A stretch of DNA of 64,000 nt from NCBI GenBank assembly GCA_905250125.1, contig CAJNOL010000245.1, positions 62,001 to 126,000 on the forward strand. Direction: 5' to 3'. Below are positions 25,618-36,371 of the stretch, in pieces. Position 1 is the stretch's first letter, and each line of letters opens with the position of its first letter. The position numbers and the translations under genes were made by a program. The notes under the pieces are model-generated. The model was not told the origin of the DNA, ran no database searches, and saw only the letters and a program-made list of their open reading frames with translations. Source of the stretch: Rotaria sordida. Taxonomy: Eukaryota > Rotifera > Eurotatoria > Philodinida > Philodinidae.

Positions 25618-26158
25618 TTCATTCAGATTTTTATTACTAAACAATAAGATAACTGTACAAATATTTGTCTTGTCTTTCTATTCTCGTTATTTTTCTACTC
25701 CCCCTGTTTTCTTTCCATTTCCTTTTTTTTTTTTATGTTGCACATCTTTTTCCACTCACAAAGGAGAATAAATCACCATTGAATAAGTGTTTTCTTTGTT
25801 ATTTTTTATCTTTTTTTTTTCTGTGTCAATATGTTTGTTTAAAGCTCGAAATTATTGATTAAATTTTGATATTAAATTACTGATTTTAATTACTTAGCAA
25901 TTGAGATTTACTATATATTTACTTGAAAAGAAATATAAAAGATCTATACTTTGACTAGTAGAATTAAAGATTATAGTTTTTTGAAAATACATATATTACA
26001 TATTGAATTCAATTACAAAAAATAGATTTATAAAATCAATTCATATAAAATATAATCATTTCTTGGTTAATAAACGTATGTTCATATTAAGTTATCTTGT
26101 TACCAGACATTGCAGTAGTATCTATTTCAATAAATTAACATATAGATTAATTCCATTT
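25618..26158. other. Convergent 3' flanks
   Basis: T/C-rich then AT-rich DNA between the stop codons of vWA copy C (+) and the small Cys/Gly protein (-). Presumably both 3' UTRs; nothing else seen. Confidence 0.5.
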
Positions 26159-26619
26159 TTAATCATCACAGCCACCGCCACCGCCACCACCACCACAACC
26201 GGCGCATCCCCCATCATCGCAACTTCCGCCTATATCTCCATAATCACCATAACAAGCACTAGCAGCAACGTAAGTAGATGGTAACTTTGAAGCAGGATGA
26301 GTAGGTTTTATATCTTTTATAGGACCTACGAATAAAGGAAAAAAAGAATTAAATTCAACTACACTAATTTGTAACATTATTCGATTAAAACATAGTATAT
26401 CGAATATGTAAGATATATCTAATGTTTACAAATTAATGAAGATAAATGGCACTCATTAGTCATCATTTCCTAACTCTCTAAATCTTCTTCTATGTTTAAA
26501 AAAAAAAATTTATAATGCAAATTGCAATTGTCAAATAGAAAGAATATACAATCGTTTTTGTGTAGCATTTACTTACCTACTGATTTCTTTTGATTTTGTT
26601 TGCTGTAACGTAAACCCAT
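26159..26619 (-). CDS. Small Cys/Gly-rich protein with myristoylation consensus
   Basis: Two exons on the minus strand, 26577-26619 and 26159-26325, joined across a 251-bp intron with a gtaagt donor; 69 aa. An in-frame TAA lies two codons upstream of the ATG, which fixes the start. The protein begins MGLRYS: Gly2 and Ser6 are the N-myristoyltransferase consensus. The C-terminal third contains GCAGCGGGGGGGGCDD after an acidic SCDDGG segment, five Cys in all. Gly/Cys tails of this type occur in several small eukaryotic proteins of unknown role and could bind metal or be palmitoylated. No known family is recognised. Weak point: the coding exons are short. Confidence 0.6.
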
Positions 26620-27048
26620 GTGCTCTTAATAAAAATAGTATTGTACGTGTTTTAAACGTATCAGTTTTGTTCTCTTGCTTTTTATATTGCAATAAATTAC
26701 GTACGTATGTACACTGAATCATAAGCGTATCGAAGTCAATGAACGAGAAAAACAAAAGTACATTTCCCATAATGACGTATATTAATTCGTCATATTCGAG
26801 AAGTATTTCATCTTGACGCACACAACAATGATATTTTCCTATTTATCTTTCATTCTATTATTTACCATGAAATAAACACACACGCACACATACAACAGAG
26901 CCATTTCATGACTGGGGCAACAAACAAAGTTTCTTTTTTTTTTTGACTTAGATTAAGAGTGTGAAGCAGAGAACGTGCATGAGAAACAAAACAAAACAAA
27001 AACAGATAAAGTGTGACAGAAAAACAACAAGAAAACAAAATTTAAATG
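26620..27048. other. Spacer between small Cys/Gly gene and rsf1
   Basis: Holds the presumed promoter of the small gene and the 3' flank of rsf1. A short CACA-rich stretch occurs near 26876-26893. No gene seen. Confidence 0.5.
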
Positions 27049-30000
27049 TTAAGTATTCATTGTTGATGTCGATTGTTCATCATTTGCATCAAGCAAAGAA
27101 GATGATGATGAAGGTGTAAGAATAATATTCGAAAGATCAGCAGTCGTTAATGTAGCAGTAGGTGGATCTTTAGATTTAAAAATTTTATAACCAATACCAG
27201 CCGGTTTTGGTAAAAGTAGTGGAAGTGGACGAAGTGAAACTTTAGTTAAATATGGCGAAAAATTTGTTTTTTGAATTCGTTTAACATGTTGTTGATCTCT
27301 ATATAGATGATTGAATAAATTAGAATATGAATATTTTTAAAATAAAAATTTATCTTACATAGCTTTAGGTACTGTTGATAAAGTATTTGCTTCACTCACT
27401 GCATATTGAATATCACGAGTGAGTCGATCAAAATTAACTTCATTTTTAGAAACAATATTTTTTGTTGAACTTTTATATATTGGTAATAAATTAGCTGGTT
27501 GTACTAATGTTATTTTTGATCGAATTATTGTATAATCTTCTTCTTTATTATCAGTATTTGTATGACTTTCATTGGAACGTGGTGGTGATGTATCATCAGG
27601 ACAAAATACAGAATTTTCATCAGCACAATCTGATGTTGTATCATTAATTGATTTAATATTATTAGTTATACGAAGTTTATTACGTCGTTGTACATCATTC
27701 CATCGACGTACAATTTTTAATGTTTGATTTGAATTTGTTATCATAGGTTTCATTTCATGAGAATTTATATGACCATTACTATAAATTATTGATGAATTAT
27801 GTTTATCATTGATATTAGTTGACGTATGATATAACTAAATAAACAAAATCTAGATGATTTTCTATTTTATGAAAAAGAGTTGTATTGTTTCTATTCAACC
27901 AATTAACTTGAATAAAACTGACTCCTAAGATTCGACAGATAGCTGCAAGGATAAATTTCTTTCGAATAGCAGACACTACATTTACAACACTTTTTCAATC
28001 TTGAGAAGAGTTATGCATTGCTTTCAATGGTCAGATACCTATATTTTTGCGAGTGTATGTGATAAAAATTTCTCTCGAAGATAGATGTTTTAAGTATTGG
28101 AATAGATATGTGATTGTGCTATCAGATTTAGTTGATGGTGAACTCTTATTACAACAAACAAACAGTAATGAATTTAGAATATCTTGAATGCACAAGGAAT
28201 ATTCTATTAAAGGTTTATATCCATCGAAAAGATTTGTTGGACGTACAGTGAATACTAAAATTATTCAACAAAGTTTATTTTCAATTTTCTTCTCCCTACT
28301 GTAAGCGTTAGAAAGAATCCAAATGAATGATACGAATAGAGAAAATGCTTTTCGACAAAATTATAAGGAAATAAAAATTATTATCAGATTCACAAAGATA
28401 GAGCCTCAAGAAAATCAAACTCCTAGATTTTCAACATCTTTATTTTTGGGAGGCTGATAATAATCGCTTATGACATGATAGATTTGTATATGTTAGAAAA
28501 TTTTCGTGATAAATTTTAATTTTAGATCTATAAAATCTATTGATGTATGGTTTTTTTTTTCATTTTTCTATTTGTATATAGGTAAAGTTGACTTACACGT
28601 GGTGCAATAGGTCTTGGTTTAAATCGTTGATCATTTCTTATTACTGGACGATAACGTGGATTAAGTAAACGTGTCATTTTTTTTGGTATTTGTAAATCAA
28701 AATTAGTTATTTGTGTTGTATTTTCAATATATTCATCATCATCATCATCGTCATCATCATCATCATCATCATCATCATCAATATTCGAATTATTATTAAC
28801 ATCAGATTCATCATCATCATCATTATCATTATCATTAAGCATTTTATTCATATCAAAACGTGTACGTCGATGTCGACCACGTTGACTTATATTTTTATTT
28901 GAATCATCAATATATGATAATGATATATTACTATTTTCATTTGTTTGACTTATTGATAACATTGATTCATCAACATGAAGATTATTTTCGAGATTTTCAT
29001 GTTCAGATTCTGATGCAGTTATACTTTCATCACTTGTATATTCTTTTATTTTAATTTTTCTTTCAATAGTTTTTTTTCTATTATATTCTAAACGTTTTGT
29101 TTCAATTATATTAAAATTAATTAATAATTCTTTTAATTTTTCAATTAAATGATTTGATAATTTTTTATGTTCACATAATGGACAATACCAATCACCATCG
29201 GGTACAGATAAAAGTATTGGACGTAAACATTCAACATGATAAGCATCATCACAATCGTCACATAATAATAAAACATCTGGACGATCACTTTTTAAACATA
29301 CTTTACAAGTTGTTATTATTGTTGATGCTTGTGCAGTTTTTGCTGTACGTAATTCTTCACCTGTTGTATTATTATCTTCATCAAGTTCAAAAAAATTTTC
29401 ATCATGTTCAATTTGAGATGAATTAGGAAGATAATCATCAGAATTATATTCATCATCAGATAGATAATCAATATGTTCATCTGAACTTGAACTTGAAAAA
29501 CGAAATTCATTATTTATATTTCGTCGAGATGTTGTTTTACGTCGACGACGAGAACGACCAGATTTATTATGTGTTGTTGATGTTGTTGAAAAATCATTGG
29601 AAAGTTTTGTTTTACCATTCATTGAACGTTTCCTTTTACTTGTGGACACCTTAAAAAATTTCAAAAAAAACTTATGTTGGTATGTAAACTATAAATTTTT
29701 ATCTGAACAAAAATTTGCACTGTTTAGAATGTTTATAAATGTATTCCAGTCTAAGTCTTGATCGGAAGGAGACAACTGAAGAGGTGCCCGAGTGAGTTTG
29801 CTACAGGAGGGAAGTAGCCGTAAAATCTCAACTTAAAACTTACATTCACTTAATTTTTCTTCGAACAGTATGAAGTATTTCTCTTTTATATAAAAGAATT
29901 TTATACCTGTGACATAGTTTTCGAAGAAATAATAGATGTCAGTTCTATTGTTGGTGCTTTTCGTGGTCGTGATGATCGACGTATAGAAAGATTTGTATCG

Positions 30001-32505
30001 TCAATAAATGATTCTTCATGTTGTTTATCATTATCTTCGATTTTAGAATTTTCATCATTACTGTTGTCTTCCATAATAATTTTACGTTTTCTACCTCGAC
30101 GAGCTGATGTTATGATTTCTTCTTTTGGTTCATTTTTTATTTCCAATTCGATTTGATTTTTTGTATTGTTTAATGATTTTATTGAACCTTTTGGTCGTCC
30201 ACGTTTTTTCTTTATTGATTCTTCAGGTTTTTCATCTTCAATTGGTGTAAATTCAATACTTTCTTCTTTTATATTCGTATCGATTTGCTTTGTTAAACTC
30301 TTTGGTCGTCTAGGTTTTCTTTTTATTAATACATCATTTGTTTCATTATGATTTAATATTGATTCAATTTCGTGTTTTTCTTCTTTTATTTTAACATCTA
30401 CTTGATTTTTTTCTTTGGTTAATGATTTTATTGAACCTTTTGGTCGTCCACGTTTCTTTTTTATTGATTCATTAAGTTTTTCATCATTATGTGACATTGG
30501 TTCGATTTTCTCTTCTTCTTCTTCTTCTTCTTGTTTTATTTCTTTTTTTAATGATGCTACTGAACCTTTTGGTCGTCCACGTTTTCGTTTTATTGGAATA
30601 TCAGATTTTTCATCATCGGTCGTTATTGATTCGGTTTCCTCTTCTTCTTCGTCGTCGTCGTCATGTTTTATTTCCATTTCAATTTGAGGTTTTTGATTTT
30701 TGATTGATTTTAATGAACCTTTCGGTCGTCCACGTTTTTTCTTTATTGATTCATCAGGTTTTTCATCATCATTCAATATTGGTTCAATATCTTCGTCTTC
30801 TTTCATATCTATTACAGGAGGTAAATAACATTTTTCAAATTCGTCGGAAAGTGGCAAAGAAGAAAATGGCTCATAATCAATTGTCCAGTCTAAAGAAAAA
30901 AATAATAAATTATTATCAAATGTAAAATTTCATGAGAAATCTTTGGATAACAAAATAAGATGATTTCTGAAGGATTTAGAGATGCACTCTTGTTCAAAAT
31001 ATTGATATTCTCTTTTGCACTATGAATGAATAATTCATGCGTAGAAGAATAAGCTATGTAAACTTTCCCATATCAAGACATTTCCTACCGAGAACTTTGT
31101 CGAACGACTACTGATCTTATAGCGTATCATTGGTGAAAATTGTTTGAAATGAGTAGGAGAGTCGCTTAGTTCTTTGATTACATCTGCTCATTATTTTTAA
31201 AATATCTTGAGAAAGAACTACAAAATGATCTAATTTTTGATTTTTGTTTCCTAATAGAACATATTTTTCATTGAGTACAGGATTTTCTAATGAAATTCTT
31301 TTTTTTTTGGCGAAACCCCAGTTAAATTTTTCGCGAAAAATCAATCTCAAAATTCAAGAAATGGTTTCTAGATGAGAATCAAGTTCTCTTACTAGAGTCC
31401 ATTGAGTCGAAAATAATGAATAGATGTAATCAAAGAACCAAATAATTCTTATACTCATTAGTAAGAAAAAAAATACATGTCTAATACGTCTATGTGTGCG
31501 TGATACATTTATGATGCAAAAGTTTATGATTTATCTTACCGGAAAATTTTTTTCGAACAACAGAATCTGTAATTAATAATTTAATAAAATTTTCGAATTC
31601 ATTTCGATCTCTAGAAAATCAAATATATATATATATTTTTTTTAATAATATTTTATTTTATTTACTTAGCAACATTACTCCATGTTCGATCAATATCAAC
31701 ATCTTCACGAAATAGACGTACAAAACAATCAGTATCCTATTAGATAAAATAAATAAATTCATTATGATATCATTTAAAGAGATGCGTACCATAAAAAGCC
31801 AATAGGAAACTCCAAAACGATCACGACCTAACGGTGTTGATTTAATTTCTCTTGCTGTTTTATCAACAAGTGTATTTTTAAATGTTTGATTTAAATCAAA
31901 TTGACTTTCAAGTAAATTCTAGAAATAAAATTTAGCTTTAGTAAAAAAAGAAAAATCAATTCATTTTCATATTTATTTACTTTTAAAATTCGAATTTTAA
32001 CATTAATTTCAGCTTGTAAATAACTTGTTGTTGATAAATGATCACTATCATTTAAATCAAATCGAGAAGCAAACTATAGACCAAAAAATTACAATAAAAA
32101 TAAAAAAAAAAAAACAATAATAAAAATTCGATTTACTTTCGTAATAATAGACTCAAATTTTTCTCGTTGAGTATTTTTAGCTAATGATAATCGTTTAAGA
32201 AGAATAAAATGAAAATCAATAAGACGTGGTGGAACTAAATCTAAACAATAACAAAAAAAAAATTTATTAACTAATAATCATTATATTAGACAAAAAAATT
32301 TACTTCGTTCTTGATAATTAATAAGATGATCTTCAAAACGTTGTAATGAATAATTTGGTAAATCGATTATAGATCGAAATTTTTCAAGAAAACAAAGAAC
32401 TATACCATAATTAGGATCATTAAGTAATGATAATCGACGTTGATCTTTATCAATAGTTTCATTTTTTGGACTGAATTCAGTCGAAAGATTATCTTCGTTA
32501 ATCAT
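27049..32505 (-). CDS. rsf1: RSF1-like chromatin remodelling subunit
   Basis: Ten exons, 5' to 3': 32505-32304, 32240-32137, 32073-31981, 31918-31790, 31736-31666, 31610-31540, 30889-29907, 29649-28597, 27834-27359, 27298-27049; 1143 aa. The N-terminal 230 residues match the RSF1 WHIM-type region: a LCFLEKF..IDLP start, then TPLGRDRFGVSYW. A C4HC3 PHD finger at about residues 666-711 (CKVC..CDDCDDAYH..CPLC) is followed by a basic coiled segment as in vertebrate RSF1. Known RSF1 pairs with the ISWI ATPase SNF2H to space nucleosomes. Residues 220-550 hold an array of AT-hooks, and an Asp run (about 15) lies near residue 850. It is divergent from the MBL gene. Confidence 0.93.
28734..28782. repeat. 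ATC/GAT trinucleotide repeat in coding DNA
   Basis: A near-pure (ATC)n tract, read on the minus strand as about 15 consecutive Asp codons in rsf1. Length variation between alleles is likely. Confidence 0.9.
30083..30747 (-). repeat. AT-hook repeat array within rsf1
   Basis: The rsf1 seventh exon encodes the motif [KR]KRGRPKGS four times (near 30719-30747, 30560-30592, 30434-30466, 30184-30216). A degenerate copy (RKPRRPKS, near 30298-30325) and a final RRGRKRKI follow the same pattern. Units of about 40-55 residues also repeat an acidic linker and DEK/DE..ESIK before each hook, so this looks like internal tandem duplication. GRP cores bind the minor groove of AT-rich DNA. Confidence 0.85.
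31147..31462. repeat. Short foldback in rsf1 intron
   Basis: Within the 650-bp sixth intron, TTCTTTGATTACATCT (about 31170-31185) is repeated in inverse near 31411-31426, with partial pairing on both sides. Probably a degenerate transposon hairpin. Confidence 0.5.
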
Positions 32506-33816
32506 GCGTATTTTTTGTTGACTGTTATTGTTTGTAAAATTTTATTATTATTATTATTATTAATTTTAATCATTCGAATTGATATAGATAAATTTATGGT
32601 CTAAAATAAATAATATTTATATACATTGTATTTAGTTGATAGACAATAGAATAATGTTTGTAAGAAAATGGATGTATTTTGCTTTCATCATGTATGCTAT
32701 TGTCCTCGTCCGCAACCGCTTCCATTTTTTATCATCTTTGTTAATGTTAGATTATGATTAGTTGAAGAACTAGCGATTAAAGACATAGAATTTAATAGAT
32801 GTCTCTATTGAAATTTCAATTGTAGCGTATAAATAAATATTTCAATGAGTTAATATTCTTATACCCAATAAACATCGATTTACGAGAAATACTATTTTAA
32901 AAATGATATACACTAAGACAAGATCCATTGTATTATCAAAATCGCCTTGAGTGTGAAATACAATAGATATAGACAAACACATCCTTTTGTCGATATATTT
33001 ATGATGTCAGCAGGTTCACTTTTTATATAAGAATGGCCTTAGAAAATTTATTTGTACTATGTGACATTGTATGATGAAGATTTTTTGTCGAGTTATTTAG
33101 GGTGATTACAGTAATATATCATTGAAAATATTTATTCAATGTTTTTCGTAGAAATTTATTAACTAGAAATAAATTGAATTGTTTTTAGTTTGTCATATGT
33201 ACTTCTTTATTCTGATAGTTTCTGAATCGAGAAAAAAAACTCCATCGTCAGGGACATTTCATGTTTCGTTGCACAACGTAAATATACATCACCGAGTACT
33301 GAGTCATTTTTGTTGCTGTCGCGAGAAAAACAAGGGAAATGTTTTTACAATTCTCGTCTATAACTGTTTATATGATTTATTAACATATGTAAATGACAAT
33401 CGGTTTTAAGAAGAGAAATTTTCAGTAGAATATTAATTGATTAAGTCTAATCTTTTTGATTTGTTGTATGTTATTTATTTTTTGTCAATTATCATCCAAT
33501 AGAAAGAACAAAAAAAAAATTTTTATTCCTTATCTTTCGTAAACTATAATATCAATATGCGTAAATTATTAAACGATTGCAATCAAAGTTCTGATTACTG
33601 TAAGTATTACGTTGCCTATTGATAACTGTAAACGTTTATGAATATCATTATAAAACATAAGGAGAAAAAAAACAGTATCTTACTTTTCGTTGTCTTACCT
33701 GTATGACATTTAAATATTGTAGCAATTATAAATATTGATTCAGTCTTCATTTAAAATATCACAACAACAATTTAGTTTAAATACGTCCTTATCGATTAAC
33801 ATATTTATTTATAAGC
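32506..33816. other. Divergent promoter interval rsf1 / MBL gene
   Basis: About 1.3 kb of AT-rich DNA between two outward-facing genes. It presumably contains both promoters. No ORF with real codon bias and no TE ends seen. Confidence 0.5.
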
Positions 33817-34739
33817 ATGGGAGTGAGCACTTCTATAGAACATTCTACTGATAAACAATCTGAAAAATATGGAATATCCATCAACGATGACGATGTAGAA
33901 GTATATCTTCGAAACTTGCTTTAAATTCATCTCTATATTTATGTCTCTCTTAGGTTTTAACAGGAATTTCATCCTATGATCTTCTTTGTTTGGGTGTTGG
34001 TAAAGGTGCTACTGCAGTCTATTCAAATCAAGCGAGTAGTTCATTTGCTCTTCTACATCGATCAACAAACGAATGTATTCTTCTCATTGATATCGGTCTT
34101 GGTTCAATTTTTGCACTTCAAAAATATTTAAAAAATCCTAATATTAAACCTCGACAAATATTCGTTTCTCATAATCATACAGATCATAGTGGAGAATTAC
34201 CTGTATATATTGCTAATGAAGCTTTAAAATCTATCGTTTGTATTTATTGTTATATAGGCATTCAACCTCGTTTACGTCAAAATCGTTGTGCTGAACTTGA
34301 TTCATCAACAACAGATCTTTTTCATAATGTAAAATGGATTATGTGTGATGAATTACAAGATGTTGAACTTGATTCAGGAGATCCAAATTCGAAATTAAAA
34401 ATACGTGTTCAACGAAGTCAACATAGTGAATTATGTGCTGGTTTTATTCTTTATGAAAATGATCAACCAATTTTGAGTTTTTCAGGAGATTCTGGTTTCA
34501 ATGTACCATTTTATAAATTTCTTTGGATGGCACCAACAATTTTAGTTGATGGTCGTGCAACAAGTACATATGAACATGCTAGTTTTGATGAAATTTTAAA
34601 TTTTTACAATACAATAGGTGAACAACGACAAGTTTTTGTCTATCATTATGGTCTTGAAAATGAAAAACCAACATTTCCTATTGCTTCTATATCAGCTATA
34701 TCACCTGGTCAAAGTATACAATTAATGCTACCTCAGTAA
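33817..34739 (+). CDS. Metallo-beta-lactamase-fold hydrolase
   Basis: Two exons, 33817-33900 and 33954-34739; 289 aa. The signature HNHTDHSGE (His101, His103, Asp105, His106) is the metal-binding motif of the fold. Later candidate ligands are the Asp in SFSGDSG and a His in VYHYG. The order resembles RNase Z / ElaC-like and related bacterial-type hydrolases rather than glyoxalase II, but the substrate cannot be told. The protein starts MGVSTS, which fits the N-myristoylation consensus (Gly2, Ser6), with no signal peptide. The short first exon encodes only 28 acidic residues. It is divergent from rsf1. Alternative: start at a Met further in, which the first exon's clean splice argues against. 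Confidence 0.82.
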
Positions 34740-36371
34740 ATCATTTATCATTATCTTGAATGTATAAACACTTATTATTTTTGCGCTTGTATAGGAATAT
34801 AGTACAAACAGAAAAAATGAAGAAATAATATGAAATATAAATGATAGAAAAAAAAACGATCAAATTAATTTCTCATTTTCGTAGAATCAAATATTTTGCT
34901 GTTGTGTTTCTTCAACTAGCCGAATAAATGTACTGAGTTCAAGGTACTCTGCTAAGAATTTGTCTCAGTGCATAGGAACTGATCAGGTACTCCCTCGGGT
35001 ATTTGTTCAGTTTATATAGCATTTTATGAGAAAATTTTCAAGAAGTTACTCGAGTGAATATTTACAAGCATTTCTAGGTCAAGTACTCAAAAAGACAAAA
35101 GTGCCCCTAAGGCATTGAAATACTCAAAAGCCTCTATCACATAACGGTAGCAGAGTACTTTGAATACATTTATCAGGCCAATTATTAATTTTAATGCGAA
35201 GCCTTCAAATACAGGCAGTCGTTTATGAATGAATATTTATTTTTCTCTCAATGAGCTAAACTATTAAACGCATATCTAAATTGCTTGTGACATTCTTTAT
35301 AAAAATTTTTATTTTATGGAAATTTAAGAAAAGACATATGCTTAGCTGGATAATGTGTTATTTTCTGTGATTAGAATTTAAATTTTCTTGAACAGCGGGA
35401 GCAACTTTGGTTTTTATGTAAAGCAATCATTCATTCATAAACTTATTAATTGTCAATCAATCATAGCATTGATTTCCTATTATAAAAAAGATATATATCT
35501 CTGATTAATATCGTTTATTTACTTGTGAATGAAATCAAGAATGATGATACATATTTCTGTTTCATTTTTTTCTTGTGAAAATATCTATCAAATATTCTCA
35601 AACAATCCTTTTTCCAATATACCAAAAAACTTCGAAAAATTGTTTTTGCTTCATTATTTTTTTTTAAATATTCTAAATTTTTCAGTTCAATCACTAAAAT
35701 CGAAATCAAATCATAATATGACTTTAATTTCTGTCGAACATGCTGCTATTGTATTTAATGTAGATGATTGAATAAATATTGATTTTTATACTCCTATCCA
35801 TACAACATCTTGAAAGTAAGCAGTAACTCACTGTAAGTACACAATTCCACTGAAGAAATTACAAAGATTGGTATATACAATCCTGATGTGGATGCTCCAA
35901 ACATTGCAACTTATTTGACTTCTTTGGATTTCCAATTTTCGGTCGATGAGTATATTTCTATTTTTTCAGAATTCAATATAATGATTTTCTTAGATACTAA
36001 AAAAAAGATTGTATCAGTCGAACATTTGAAATTAATATCTCAGACATAAGAGTTAAGGATTCATGTTTTTATGCTTAAAAGATCGGATAAATGTTTGTAT
36101 GAATTTTAAATTATTGTTTATTTCTTGTTCTTTATTAACTGCTAAGATAATAAACTAAAAATATTACATTTTTGACTCTTTCTCGTATTCAGTGAATATA
36201 GAAAAAAGAAGCTCAATACAAGCTGAAATGTGACATAGAATAAACCTAATAAAAAACCGTACACAATTATTCTAGCTGGAATATGAATATATTCAATAAA
36301 TGATCGACTTTGTTGGTATGAATAAGAGCTTGGTTATTTAATACGACTAATTTTTTTTTATCAACACCAAC
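34740..36371. other. Intergenic between convergent MBL and GH77 genes
   Basis: The first 150 bases are likely the MBL 3' UTR. A foldback lies at 34930-35170. Near 35860-35960 a short exon-like stretch reads APNIATYLTSLDFQFSVDEY, but no partners or start were found, so no gene is called. Confidence 0.4.
34930..35170. repeat. Small inverted repeat
   Basis: GTTCAAGGTACTCTGCTA (about 34937-34954) recurs inverted as TAGCAGAGTACTTTGAAT (about 35147-35164), 16 of 18 matching. The intervening DNA has higher GC than its surroundings. Probably a MITE remnant. Confidence 0.5.

Noticed and set aside
28711..29426. Several plus-strand ORFs opposite rsf1
   Set aside because: Ile/His runs are the antisense of the Asp/Glu codon repeats and the PHD exon.
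30166..30925. Plus-strand ORFs opposite the AT-hook exon
   Set aside because: Repeated RPRFF/FSS patterns are the antisense of KKRGRPKGS repeats.
35516..35960. Possible exons reading ISVEHAAIVFN and ATYLTSLDFQFSVDEY
   Set aside because: Isolated, with no consistent splice sites, start or partner exon; no gene can be built.
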